Under the pieces are notes generated by a model. The model searched no databases and was not told where the DNA came from. It was given only the letters and a program-made list of their open reading frames with translations. Position numbers and translations under genes: made by a program. Below, one piece after another: positions 18,079-28,056 of a stretch of DNA of 64,000 bases. Source of the DNA: Mucilaginibacter gotjawali (GTDB lineage: Bacteria; Bacteroidota; Bacteroidia; Sphingobacteriales; Sphingobacteriaceae); the NCBI RefSeq assembly GCF_002355435.1, contig NZ_AP017313.1, forward strand, positions 3,906,001 to 3,970,000, written 5' to 3'. The first letter of the stretch is position 1, and each line of letters opens with the position of its first letter.

Positions 18079-19323
18079 TTAATTTTTCTTTTCACAAATT
18101 TTCAATACAGCTGCAGCCAACTCATTGCCATAAAACTCCCAGGGGCGCCGCCTTGCCGCTTCTATTGCCTCTATACCGGCTTTCATCACCAAAGAAGGCG
18201 ACGATAAGATATTTTGTAAAGCAATAATTAACGATTCGGTCGTCCCTGCTTCTACTAACCATCCATTTTCTTCATTGGTTATCAAATCAGGCCCAGCCGT
18301 CCGATCTGTTGTAATCACTGGTGTTCCCTGGGCCATCGCCTCTGTGATGACGAGCCCAAATCCTTCAAAGAGTGATGGAAAAATTAAAACATCATGGGCG
18401 TGCATCAATTCCAGTATTTCGGAATTAGGTAATGATGGTATCCAGGTGTTTGACTCCAAGCCTTCATTTAGCGGAGCGCAATCACCAGACATTTTTTTCC
18501 CAACAATAGTAAGTTCAATATGCGGTTTTAAATATTTCGCTGCTTCAAAAAGATAGGACAATCCTTTTCTTTGGGTTAGGCCTCCAACAAATAACACTTT
18601 TAAAGGCCGCTGCCCTTTATAGTCATAAACTTTAATTGGCCCGGGCGTTGGAAAACCATAGGGTATAATATTGATTTGTGGTAAATTACCCGGGAAACTG
18701 GCAAGTGTTTTTGCCGTAAAAGTACTCGCTACAAATATATGGTCTGCCAATCTCAGCTCCTCATCTTTTTGATGGAGTTTTCTGTTTGAATCGCTAAGCC
18801 CTGTTAATGTAGGAGTCCAGTCCGGATATTTTTTCATTTCTAAAGCCAATAGTTCACGGGCAACCCGCCAGTACCCTATCGGCAGATCATACAGGCATGC
18901 AATATTGTTTTCCTTTGCAGTTAAAAATGTTTGTATCGCCCCGTCTTCGTAGGCGTAAACAGCGGCAATTTCATTTTTTCTTTTTCGTACTACTTTAGAT
19001 ACTTTGTGATCAAGCGATTGATAAACGGCGTCAATTGAAAACATCCCGGTTTCATGCTTTGTTAAAGACCTTAATCCGGCCTTTGAAGCTACCATTCGTG
19101 CTACTTCCTTAAATGGATTGGTTTGAGTTGAGTAACGAAACGAAGGATCAAAAGTTCTTCGGCGAATTTCCGAGAAACCGGGCAGCCGTGATAACTGGTG
19201 TATAAACGATCCGGGGAATGCAGCAACAGAGGTATTAAATTGAATTTCCACGCCGGCGTCGACCAGACCTTTAACGGCAGCCCTAACATTTTGATTCGCA
19301 GTAGGATGTGAAATTATAAGCAT
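18079..19323 (-). CDS. glycosyltransferase, GT4-like
   Basis: 414 aa from the ATG at 19323 (MLIISHPTANQNVRAAVKGL); a longer frame from 19401 would overlap the neighbouring gene with unconserved sequence, so the internal start is preferred. The donor domain is clear: VLFVGGLTQRKGLSYLFEAA, then SLFEGFGLVITEAMAQGTPV with E-x7-E, then TAGPDLITNEENGWLVEAG. Retaining GT-B enzyme, cytoplasmic. It starts 10 nt after the broken glycosyltransferase gene and ends 14 nt before the wzy1 start. Confidence 0.87.
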   Translation of the reverse strand: MLIISHPTANQNVRAAVKGLVDAGVEIQFNTSVAAFPGSFIHQLSRLPGFSEIRRRTFDPSFRYSTQTNPFKEVARMVASKAGLRSLTKHETGMFSIDAVYQSLDHKVSKVVRKRKNEIAAVYAYEDGAIQTFLTAKENNIACLYDLPIGYWRVARELLALEMKKYPDWTPTLTGLSDSNRKLHQKDEELRLADHIFVASTFTAKTLASFPGNLPQINIIPYGFPTPGPIKVYDYKGQRPLKVLFVGGLTQRKGLSYLFEAAKYLKPHIELTIVGKKMSGDCAPLNEGLESNTWIPSLPNSEILELMHAHDVLIFPSLFEGFGLVITEAMAQGTPVITTDRTAGPDLITNEENGWLVEAGTTESLIIALQNILSSPSLVMKAGIEAIEAARRRPWEFYGNELAAAVLKICEKKN

Positions 19324-19333
19324 AAATCCATGG

Positions 19334-20469
19334 TTAGGTGTGAAGTTCAGATTCAGGTTGAACACTATTAACAAATAACCTGGTAACGGCTGACAAACCA
19401 TTACCTGCGGGTTGTTTTTCTGATTGAAACGTGATCCCGCCGGTTATAATATCAGCAAAACTCATCGCCGGGTAATTAAAAACGCCGTGTGGAGGCTCAA
19501 ATCTTACGTTCCTGGGGGTCCACTGTCTGGCGATGCAAATTACAGGTAAATCATGTTCTCTCATGGCAGCGAAAGCGCCGCTTTTCTCCATTTGCGCCAA
19601 CGGGGTTGAAGACAAGCCAAAATCAGCCCCGGAAAGAAGCATAGAAATTGTTTCAGCAGTTTGTTCACCAATGATTTCAATCGTCAAGCCTGATGTTTCA
19701 ATAACAGATTTCCATTCAACTATTCTGGCACCCAGCCGGCCTGCAAATAATATAGAAATGGGCCGTTTGTTTTTTATTGAATATTCAGCAGCATCATTGG
19801 CAAATTCCTTTATAAAACAGCGCTCCTGGATAATTCCAAAAACTATTATTTTAAGCACATCTCCGGAAGATTTTGTTCCCGTTAATTTTCCGTCACGTTT
19901 GATGTTCGAAAACAGCGGTAATAGTTCAGGCTTATAACCCATTGCAATTAACTGCGCCTTGTACACCTGTGTTTGTGTGTGGATGAAAACCGGGTTTAAT
20001 TTCCTTATTAAAGAGTTAATCAGCATTTTTTGTAAAGCCCCCCAGTATGTATGTTTAATTGAGCTTTCCTTGTCCATTCCAACCCACAATTCATGAAACA
20101 TTATATGCCATTTATTTCCGGTACTAATTGACTTTAGTTTTGTGCCAAAAAGAATGGCAGCCCCTTTAAATCAAAAGCAAACGGAACATATTGCAGACTT
20201 ATAATTTCCGGGGAAAACTCCAAAATTGTTTTCTTTAGCAGACTGTAACGAACGTTATCCGATATTCCGGAAGGTATTCTGGTGACTTCAATTTGGTTCT
20301 TCAATTCAAACTGGTAACCAGTATATACCTCATCAATATTTCTGTCTTTTATAGCAACAATCGCAGTCTTATGGCCCTCCAAAATCAATTGGCCCGCCAT
20401 TAGCCTGGTATAATCTCCTACCCCATCCCTGCCTGGTTCAATAGAACCACAAATAAATAGAATATTCAT
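19334..20469 (-). pseudogene. glycosyltransferase, GT4-like, broken by a -1 frameshift
   Basis: Two open frames together make one glycosyltransferase. The N-terminal part 20469-20134 starts MNILFICGSIEPGRDGVGDY and ends GLPFFLAQN. The C-terminal frame is open upstream of its first ATG (20101) and reads LKSISTGNKWHIMFHELWVGM. The frames meet at an AAAA run (minus strand, 20141-20138). One extra A would give a continuous protein of about 378 aa reading FFLAQKLKSIS. The C-terminal half keeps a GT-B donor-like fold but no obvious E-x7-E motif. Either a real mutation or a sequencing indel; the flanking genes are intact and tightly spaced. Confidence 0.75.
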
Positions 20470-20470
20470 T

Positions 20471-21043
20471 TTATTTTCTTTCTCCTATTTTTTTTGCGGG
20501 CACGCCGGCCCAAATTTCGTTTGGCAGTACTGATTTGGTAACCACTGCGCCGGCTGCTATTATGGCGCCGTCCCCAATACCAACCCCTTTCAGTACAGTT
20601 GTATTACATCCTATCCAAACATCATTTCCAATTACTATCGGTCCGTGTTTAGCAGGTTGCTGGCGCATTAGCTTGTTCAGTTTAGTTCCATGGTCATGAT
20701 CTATAAACCTGCTTCCCGAAGCTATTAAACAATCATTACCAATAGAAATAGACTCACTGATATTAAACTCGCAATTAGCACCGATAAATACATTGTTTCC
20801 AATAACAATAGCCGGCCCGGCTTTCCAGATGCCGTCGAATTTAAAATATACGTCCTGCTCAATTTTACAATTATGTCCGATGGCAACCTGGTGCGGCCAG
20901 GTTACGTGGAGCTTTGGTATGAATGTACCCTTACCTATTTTCATACCCATCACCATCCAAAATTTCCTTTTCAGCCAGCTGCTCACTTTCTTTAAATATC
21001 GAAAGCGCAAAACAAAAATAGTTTGATCAAAAAAATAGCTCAT
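20471..21043 (-). CDS. hexapeptide-repeat acyltransferase
   Basis: 190 aa. Left-handed beta-helix signatures: IGHNCKIEQDVYF, IVIGNNVFIGANC, SISIGNDCLIASGSRFIDHDHG, VIGNDVWIGCNTTVLKGVGIGDGAIIAAGAVVTK and the C-terminal WAGVPAKKIGERK. Such proteins O- or N-acetylate sugars in the cytoplasm. The gene overlaps the upstream acyltransferase by 4 bp and ends 1 nt before the broken glycosyltransferase gene. Target sugar unknown. Confidence 0.87.
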   Translation of the reverse strand: MSYFFDQTIFVLRFRYLKKVSSWLKRKFWMVMGMKIGKGTFIPKLHVTWPHQVAIGHNCKIEQDVYFKFDGIWKAGPAIVIGNNVFIGANCEFNISESISIGNDCLIASGSRFIDHDHGTKLNKLMRQQPAKHGPIVIGNDVWIGCNTTVLKGVGIGDGAIIAAGAVVTKSVLPNEIWAGVPAKKIGERK

Positions 21044-21579
21044 TGAAAAAGCCTTTTATATGAAGCCGTATAGGTAAAGGCCCCGTTAACCGGGCGCTCG
21101 CCTATTTTTTTTGCAGGAATACCCGCTACAACTTCAAACGCGTTAACATTACGGGTTACAATACTTCCTGCGGCAATAACGGCTCCCTCGCCAATGGATA
21201 CGCCCGGAAGAATCATTGCCCTGGTGCCTACCCAAACATAATTTCCAATTGATACCGGTTTGTTTCTGCCGCTCATATCCGAAGTGCTTATGTCATGATC
21301 TGCTGTCAGGATCACAACTTCACTTGATATGGATACATTTTCGCCTATCGTTATTCCACCCCGTGTATCCATCCGGCATTTTCCGTTTATCACCGAGTTA
21401 ATGCCAATAGACAGATCATTCGTTTTGTCAAAGGTGCAGCCCATAAAAATATAACTGCCCTTTGCAATATTAAATCCCATGATCTTTTTATAAAAAATCA
21501 ATCTTAAAGAGTGACTGGGAATTGACCTGATTATATAATTGCAAATATACAGCCGCAACTCCGATAGGATTTTCCACAT
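21040..21579 (-). CDS. hexapeptide-repeat acyltransferase
   Basis: 179 aa left-handed beta-helix protein with the same layout as its neighbour (LSIGINSVINGKCRMDTRGG, ITIGENVSISSEVVILTADHD, IGNYVWVGTRAMILPGVSIGEGAVIAAGSIVT, GIPAKKIGERP). The two genes overlap by 4 bp, so they are probably translated together and may act on the same repeat unit at different positions. Function beyond acetyl transfer to a sugar is not visible. Confidence 0.87.
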   Translation of the reverse strand: MWKILSELRLYICNYIIRSIPSHSLRLIFYKKIMGFNIAKGSYIFMGCTFDKTNDLSIGINSVINGKCRMDTRGGITIGENVSISSEVVILTADHDISTSDMSGRNKPVSIGNYVWVGTRAMILPGVSIGEGAVIAAGSIVTRNVNAFEVVAGIPAKKIGERPVNGAFTYTASYKRLFQ

Positions 21580-21660
21580 AAACTATACTGTTTAAATAAA
21601 AGTTTGTTAATACAAACCCTGGTTATAAAAAAACCATTAAAACGTTAAACCAAATTTTTT

Positions 21661-22431
21661 CTAAAAAAAACCCAAACCTTTAAATGAATATTTGACCAAA
21701 AGGGCTGAAGATGAAAAAAATTGGTTTATCAATATTTTAATCCTGAGAAAACGAAAAGATTTATCAACTTTAATATTATGTTTCGCCATGAAATACCTGT
21801 TTGAGAAAATCCATTTTTTGTATCCTTTAAAAGGTTTTACAATTCTCCAGGGGTGGATTACTTTGGCACCAGGTACAAACACTATTTTTTCTTTGGACTT
21901 TACGCGGCGATGAAAATCAAGATCTTCCATGGCCGCGAATGGAAATTCTTCGTCGAAGCAGCCGACTTCGTAAAATAGTTTTTTTTCAATTGCGAAATTA
22001 CACGACCAAAGACAACCACCATGTAAATTTAAAGGAGACTCCTCGTCAAATCTTTTTCTTGGCCTTTCGGCATCCGTTAAGCCTTCTAAAACTTTAGCAG
22101 CACCTGATTTAATTTCATTGCTATACGCACTTATCCAGCGATCAGTTGGTAAACAATCATCATCGGTAAAAAGCAGCCATTCACCTTGTGCCACTTTAAC
22201 GCCATTGTTCCTGTTTGCAGCAGGGCCCATTTTAGGCCCCTCAACCCATTTAACCCATGGAAAACTATCTTCTATGAGTTTTTTGGTTTGGCTATCGGTA
22301 TTATCATCACTTACAATAACTTCGTAATCATTTAGGGATAACAACTGAACTTCAGGAGCCAAACAGTTAAGGCAGTTGGATAACAAATCATTTCGGTTGT
22401 ACGTGGGGATTATAACTGATAACCTTGGCAT
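21661..22431 (-). CDS. glycosyltransferase family 2
   Basis: 256 aa GT-A protein. It begins MPRLSVIIPTYNRNDLLSNC, with the Asp pair in VIVSDDNTD, the metal-binding region LLFTDDDCLPTDRW (residues about 90-103) and the acceptor region GCFDEEFPFAAMEDLDFHRR. An inverting transferase using a nucleotide sugar on the cytoplasmic face. The size is that of single-domain family members. It lies within the wzx1 operon. Confidence 0.88.
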   Translation of the reverse strand: MPRLSVIIPTYNRNDLLSNCLNCLAPEVQLLSLNDYEVIVSDDNTDSQTKKLIEDSFPWVKWVEGPKMGPAANRNNGVKVAQGEWLLFTDDDCLPTDRWISAYSNEIKSGAAKVLEGLTDAERPRKRFDEESPLNLHGGCLWSCNFAIEKKLFYEVGCFDEEFPFAAMEDLDFHRRVKSKEKIVFVPGAKVIHPWRIVKPFKGYKKWIFSNRYFMAKHNIKVDKSFRFLRIKILINQFFSSSALLVKYSFKGLGFF

Positions 22432-22492
22432 AAATTAATATTTTTATTTTCAGTTTATATATATTCTATAATTATTACCTTGTGTTTAGTAA

Positions 22493-23227
22493 CTATAAAT
22501 TAATTTTTTTAAGCCGTTTAAGCAGAAAATATAGAGGTATATGTCTATTGAAAAAATAATTCACTCTATTTCTAAAACTTATTCCTTTTTTTTCATTAGC
22601 ACGGGGGAGTGTGGTTTCGGTAGTTTCGATATTTAAAAACGCGCATAGTTTATTAAAAGATTCATCACTTTTTTCAATATCGATGACTATCAGTTGCCCG
22701 GGTTTGTCCTTAAAAAACTCGAGTACATCTTGCTCGTGCTTCTTATATGCGGCAACCAATTTCCCCTTGTCAAACCTTGTAGTTTGATAGGCACTATATA
22801 ACATTTCATCATTCAAATAGCCCCAATTCCAAAGTACGCATCCATCATGAAGCATCCATTTCATGCTTTTGAGCCATTTCTCCAGCGGCCTTGTCGTATA
22901 AATAAATTTACTTCCCGGAAATACGTGATATAACTCCTTATAATATTGCGGGATTGGAAGATCCGAAAATGCATCGTATTTGTTCAACAGCTCATTTGGC
23001 GGCTCCGCGGACGCCAGCACTTTTCTTTCCTTCGACGCCCTCCACTTGCTGTATTTGGTTTTAGTTACGTTAAAACTGAATTTATAATTGCTGTTGACAA
23101 CATCAGGGAAAGCAAATAACGACAAAGGGAAATGAATAGATTTTATTCCCACCGACTGCAGAAAATGATCGATAGAGGTTGTCCCGGTTCTGGACAAGCC
23201 GATACAGAAAATCTTTTTATTATCCAT
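22493..23227 (-). CDS. sulfotransferase-family protein 1
   Basis: 244 aa. The PAPS-binding 5'-phosphosulfate loop is visible at the start (FCIGLSRTGTTSIDHFL, residues about 5-21), as is the 3'-phosphate loop KFIYTTRPLEKWLKSM near residue 105. These transfer sulfate from PAPS to a hydroxyl group. PAPS would come from the cysCDN genes at 51-54 kb. The start overlaps the end of the GT8 gene by 8 bp. Placed among glycosyltransferases, it probably sulfates the polysaccharide repeat unit. Confidence 0.82.
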   Translation of the reverse strand: MDNKKIFCIGLSRTGTTSIDHFLQSVGIKSIHFPLSLFAFPDVVNSNYKFSFNVTKTKYSKWRASKERKVLASAEPPNELLNKYDAFSDLPIPQYYKELYHVFPGSKFIYTTRPLEKWLKSMKWMLHDGCVLWNWGYLNDEMLYSAYQTTRFDKGKLVAAYKKHEQDVLEFFKDKPGQLIVIDIEKSDESFNKLCAFLNIETTETTLPRANEKKGISFRNRVNYFFNRHIPLYFLLKRLKKINL

Positions 23228-24320
23228 TGCAAATCATTTTAGTTTTAATCTTTATTTCCCAATCATACATCAATGTGGCAATCGTTTCTTGTTCCCGGTG
23301 TAGCGCAGCATTAATTTTATTAATATTTTGCCAATGTGCCGAAGCATTTTTTAACCTATCCAAAGCATTTTTATTTTTCAGGACCCGATAAAAAACCATC
23401 TTTGCCCTATAATATGCCAGCAGTGGATTTAAAAACTTAAGCTTAAATTCGTAGGCTCTTTTATCAGTGGTATACGTTTCAAAATTCTGTAACGGAAAAC
23501 CAACAATTTCCAATATCCGTACAAACATTTGGTATTCAGGCTGCATATAAAAAAAGAGCCATGGTTTATCTTTAGTAACAAAATGTAAATTGATCTCGAA
23601 TTTTTTTAATTTTTCAAGTACAAGCACAGGGTTAAATACTTTTTTGTGGGATTGCACATTCCACGATGAATCTAAATATTTAACCTTATTGTAAAGGATT
23701 ACATTTAATGCGCTTTGATCGAATATTTTACAGTGTTCGTGGTAGTCTTTTAAATAGGTAAAGGATTTTAATGCTATTTCATCCACCCTGAATTTCTTTA
23801 AATTCATCACCATCAAACCAGAATTAAAATGCGGTGCATCGCCGTTGATACCAAGTTCCTCATATATGGCACAATCGTTCTTTATAGTGCATATGAGTGT
23901 TTCAAGGCAAACGGCAGCATGTTCTTGAAGTTCCATCTCCCACAATTCAGCTATGTCTTTTAATACTAAAATATCAGCATCTATGTAAATTACCTTATCA
24001 ATTTTTAGCAACGAGGGTAAAAGCAAGCGTGCATAGGCCATTTTACTGTCGAAAAAGAAAGCAGGGAAATCAGAAAATTCGTTTGTGTTGATTTGAATAA
24101 AATCAACTTCAGCCGAATGCTTGAAATTTTTTATAACGCTTTTAAACTTCGAAACTGAAGATGCCGTTATTCCTCCATCCAAAATGTGAAAAACATAATG
24201 ATAGGATAAATCTGCACTGGCAAGCAAACTGGAAACAGTGCCGAGTAATCCCGGAAAATAACGCTCATCACACGATAAAGCGACATCAATCCGTGGCAGG
24301 TTGTTTTCTTGTAAATCCAT
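23220..24320 (-). CDS. glycosyltransferase family 8
   Basis: 366 aa. The GT8 core begins IDVALSCDERYFPGLLGTVSS and holds the D-x-D metal motif at Asp114-Ala-Asp116 (KVIYIDADILVLKDI), then FNSGLMVMNLKKFR. It resembles LPS glucosyl/galactosyltransferases (RfaI/J-like) that use UDP-glucose or UDP-galactose. A C-terminal extension of about 100 residues is basic. The start overlaps the 3' end of the flippase gene by 35 bp; no closer start fits the conserved N-terminus. Confidence 0.87.
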   Translation of the reverse strand: MDLQENNLPRIDVALSCDERYFPGLLGTVSSLLASADLSYHYVFHILDGGITASSVSKFKSVIKNFKHSAEVDFIQINTNEFSDFPAFFFDSKMAYARLLLPSLLKIDKVIYIDADILVLKDIAELWEMELQEHAAVCLETLICTIKNDCAIYEELGINGDAPHFNSGLMVMNLKKFRVDEIALKSFTYLKDYHEHCKIFDQSALNVILYNKVKYLDSSWNVQSHKKVFNPVLVLEKLKKFEINLHFVTKDKPWLFFYMQPEYQMFVRILEIVGFPLQNFETYTTDKRAYEFKLKFLNPLLAYYRAKMVFYRVLKNKNALDRLKNASAHWQNINKINAALHREQETIATLMYDWEIKIKTKMICNG

Positions 24321-25575
24321 AAATAGATACTATTATTCTGACTAGTAACGCATAAGTTGAAACAAAAATGGCCATCAGTAACACGTTGTATGAAACCGAT
24401 AAGTCGAACTTGATTATAAAAAAAACCTGAACAAGGATAATGCCCGGTATCGACACTGCGGGCATCCAGGCATAAAGCCATTTTCGGGCCGAGTTCATAT
24501 TCCATACCAGGGTATTTAAGAATACAATGCCCGAATCATATATTACCAAACGAACTTCCGGCTCCAGCCCGTAATAATTTTTGCCTAGCAGCAATAAAAA
24601 AACACCAGGATAAAAATAGCCAAAAAGGTCAAGCAGCAAAACACCGAAAGCAGCCATAAGAAAAACCAACAAAAACATTTTCAGCAGCTTGCTCTGCGGT
24701 TGCCGGGCAATCAGCGGCGTAACGATGATACTTGCACCAATATTTAAAACAGAAAACAAACTGGATAACCGGCCCAGTGCCCCTATTTCAGCAATATGGG
24801 CGGTTTTTCCAAACACGCTTATTATTAAAATGGTTATTTGTGATTGAAAAGCGGCAAAAACCATCCCCGGGATAACGGGTTTAATATATGCCAGCATTTC
24901 TTTTTTGGTATGTGCCGACGGACGTTCGGGTTCATCAACATATTCTCTTGCCAGCCTTTTATAGATCAATCCATTGAACAACATTAAGGCAGAAACAATA
25001 TACGACGCTACTGAGCTTGTTAAAACTTTGCATAAATAGGCAAGGTAAGTTGCTATACCCCTTAAAATATTCCCGGCAACTTCAAGCTTGTAAATTGTGC
25101 CTAATTTTCGATGAATCTGAAAGGGAGGTTTGTAATACGATATCCAGCCACTAAAATAGGAGTTGGTAATTATGGAGCCCAATAATAACAGGATAACACT
25201 CCAGGGCCAATGCTGGTTTCGTGCAAGGATTGGGTAGCAAATACAGCAAACAATGCTCACGATGATAAACAGCTTATTGCGGTACGACATACCGGCAACA
25301 ATGTATTCGCCTAATACCCGCTTGTCGTTTACCCTGGTGCCCACCAGCGCTATAATAGCACCGGCAAAACCAAACTCAATAAACATTTGGGAGGTAGCCT
25401 GGAAGGCAAGAGCCATGCTGTATTGCGCATATTCTACTTTCGACAGGGCTCTTAAAATAAAAATGCCAATGATTAAAGTCGTTAACTGGATCAAACCTTG
25501 CCCAACAAAAAATTTGGACATCAAAACCACTGAGGTACGTATTCTGCTTTTATGTTTAACGTATAGTTTGATCAA
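24286..25575 (-). CDS. Wzx-type polysaccharide flippase 1
   Basis: 429 aa integral membrane protein with about 12 hydrophobic helices, in the MATE/polysaccharide transporter superfamily. The first helix pair (FFVGQGLIQLTTLIIGIFILRALSKVEYAQ, residues about 20-50) is typical. It would move the undecaprenyl-linked repeat unit to the periplasmic face. It lies between wzc1 and the GT8 gene, giving the usual wza-wzc-wzx-GT order. A second flippase is at 43284-44594. Confidence 0.85.
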   Translation of the reverse strand: MIKLYVKHKSRIRTSVVLMSKFFVGQGLIQLTTLIIGIFILRALSKVEYAQYSMALAFQATSQMFIEFGFAGAIIALVGTRVNDKRVLGEYIVAGMSYRNKLFIIVSIVCCICYPILARNQHWPWSVILLLLGSIITNSYFSGWISYYKPPFQIHRKLGTIYKLEVAGNILRGIATYLAYLCKVLTSSVASYIVSALMLFNGLIYKRLAREYVDEPERPSAHTKKEMLAYIKPVIPGMVFAAFQSQITILIISVFGKTAHIAEIGALGRLSSLFSVLNIGASIIVTPLIARQPQSKLLKMFLLVFLMAAFGVLLLDLFGYFYPGVFLLLLGKNYYGLEPEVRLVIYDSGIVFLNTLVWNMNSARKWLYAWMPAVSIPGIILVQVFFIIKFDLSVSYNVLLMAIFVSTYALLVRIIVSIYGFTRKQPATD

Positions 25576-25651
25576 AATTATTGAATTTAGATAAGTGCAA
25601 CGTTTTTTTAGAACTGAGGTTTTTTGTTATTTGCCTTAAACTGCAAAAAAC

Positions 25652-28050
25652 CTATTTTCCGAACAATTTGCCAATCCATGATTGTTTTTTCGGTTCATTA
25701 CCGTCATAATAGCCATAACCGTATCCATATCCATAACCGTAACCGTAACCGTAACCGTAACTTGATTTCGATTCGGAAATATCGTTTACTACAATACTTA
25801 TCCGGCGCATTTTACCTGATCTGTACAATTCATCTGCTATATTTAATTGCCTTTTATAGGTAAACTTTTGCCTTACAACATAAATAACCAGGTCAGCGTA
25901 CTTTTCTAATAGTTGAGCATCAGCAACTAAACCGATTGGCGGCGTATCAATAATTATGTAGTCAAATTCCTTCTTCAGGGCTTCCATAAAAGCAGGGGTC
26001 TTTTCACTCAACAGAATTTCAGCGGGATTTGGTGGTACCTGGCCCGAAGATATAATGAAAAAATTTTCGTGATAAGTAGTTGGCTTTATAATGTCTGCCA
26101 GTTGAATTTTATTTGAAATAATGTATTCAGAAAAACCGTTTGCATTATCAATTTCCAACTTCTTCGATAGCCCGGGTTTTCTTAAATCCATTTCCATTAC
26201 CAATACTTTTTTACCTAAAATTGCCAAAGCCATCCCTAAATTCAATGATAAAAATGATTTCCCCTCACCTGATGCACTTGAGGTAAATAACAAAACCTTT
26301 TCATTTTCATTTTTCAGGTAAAATTGCAAGTTTGTACGCAGCGCCCTGAATTGTTCAGCTATTGCCGACCTGGTACCCTGATTTACAACAATTACCTCTT
26401 CGGTATTTGTGCCGCTATTTGAGATTTCCCCAATAATTGGTATTTGCGTTTTCTCTTTGATATCGTCCCGGGTAATTATCCTGGTATTTAACAAATCGAT
26501 TACAACAATGAGCAGAACCGGCAAGATGAGCGCTAGTATAATTACTACATTATAAACTGTGCTTTTTAACGGGCTTATAGGAAGCATGCTTGCTTTGGGA
26601 TAGTCTATCAGTTTTGAATTGGCAAAATTTGCGGTTCTTTCAATGGCTGTTTCCTCTTTCTTTTGCTTTAGAAAAACATAAAGCTGTTGCTCAACCATTT
26701 GATCGCGCGTTAGTCCAAGGAAGGTGCGTTCCGCAACAGGTACATCCTGCACATTATTATGAAAGCCACCTATCTGTGATTGCAATTGCTGCCTTGTGGT
26801 GATTAGCGACCTTAAGTAACTATTGATGTTATTGATCATTTGCGATCGCAGATCGCTTATTTGTGTGTCTAAATTTTGGATATACGGATTATTTTCCGTG
26901 TTAGAAAGCAATTGCCTGGCACGTTCCTGCAGCAGCTGGTTGTAACGATCGGCTAAGCCATTCAGGCTTAAATCAGATGTTAACGCACTCGGGAATATGC
27001 GTTGACTATTTTTTTCATCTTTCAGATAATCTCTTAATTCAGTCAGGATCTTAATTTGTGTTTCATTTTGTACAGCCTGGTTGGTAGAGGTGCTGTAGTT
27101 ATCCATTAAAAGACGGGATTGTTCAGTTATATCCGCAAGATTATTGTGCTGCTTAAAGTTTTGAATGCGCTGCTCAACTGCTGCTAATTCTTGTCCTACA
27201 CCAATAACACGGGCATCAATAAATTTAATTGTGCTGTCATTGGTTTGGTTTTTATCTTTTATATTTTCCTCCTGGTAAATTTTAACCAGTTGGTTAAGTA
27301 TGGCTTCCGTTTTCTCACGTACGGGATCATTAATGGTTAACTGCAGGATGGTTGATTTGGGATCACCGGACATTACTGAAAGATTCGCCATATAATATTC
27401 AACCACTGAATCGAAGTTGCGGATTGAAAACGTATATTTTCCAGGTTTAAGGCTGAGGTTTGAAATACGATGGATTGTTACTATGCCCAGTCCGTTGCAA
27501 TAAAACGGTTGCTCAAATTTTACATTTTTTTTATTTTGCCATTTGAAAACGTTATAGTGCCCCTCTTTTCGATTAAAACCCCATAAGAAGAAGGCTTGAT
27601 ATCCGAAATTTTGGCAGTATAATCTATTTTAAACGGAGGGCGGTATAATTCTGATGTTTTAACGGTACCTTCAAATGTGTAAACTTCCTGCAGCATTAAA
27701 CTGCTTACCACCTTATCCATGATAAACCGGGTTTTAAGGATGGCTATTTCATTTTCTACACCGTTATCTGTATTAAACACGCTACTGAGATCGACAAGTG
27801 CAGACGAGGCCGCACCGCCACCACCCAGACCCGGGCCACTTGCATTGTTTTTTATTAAAAGCTGCGCCGATGCTGTATATATTTGTGTTGCAAAACGCAG
27901 GTAGGCAAATCCCGATAACATACAGATTACAAAAGATATTAAGAACCAATGCCACTTTACAAGCATTTTTAAAAGTAACCGGTTTATAACCCCGTTACCT
28001 TTTTCAATTTCCGGTTCTAATTCTGAAGTGTTGGTGGAAAGGCCTGACAT
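25652..28050 (-). pseudogene. Wzc-type exopolysaccharide tyrosine autokinase 1, frameshifted at an A8 run
   Basis: The N-terminal part (28050 to about 27525) has the Wzz helix and periplasmic start (KWHWFLISFVICMLSGFAYL). The rest (frame open from about 27531, ORF from 27406) has the coiled periplasmic arm, second membrane helix, Walker A SASGEGKSFLSLNLG, Walker A' VMEMDLRKPG, Walker B YIIIDTPPIG and a C-terminal Gly-Tyr tail. The two frames are offset by one base at a run of eight A (minus strand, 27536-27529). Nine A would give about 799 aa, matching the 815-aa paralogue at 47556. Wzc controls polymerisation and export together with Wza. It could be a sequencing indel, slippage or a mutation. 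Confidence 0.85.
25706..25759 (-). repeat. Gly-Tyr tail microsatellite of wzc1
   Basis: 54 nt of imperfect 6-nt units (GGN TAY) encoding alternating Gly and Tyr with ten tyrosines, followed by Asp-Gly. It corresponds in place to the C-terminal tyrosine cluster of Wzc that is autophosphorylated in other bacteria. Confidence 0.85.
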
Positions 28051-28056
28051 ATTTGT

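Noticed and set aside
20134..28050. Programmed -1 ribosomal frameshifting in the glycosyltransferase and wzc1
   Set aside because: No canonical X-XXY-YYZ heptamer with a downstream pseudoknot was seen at the AAAA site; the A8 run fits transcriptional slippage or an indel better. Left as an open question in the findings.
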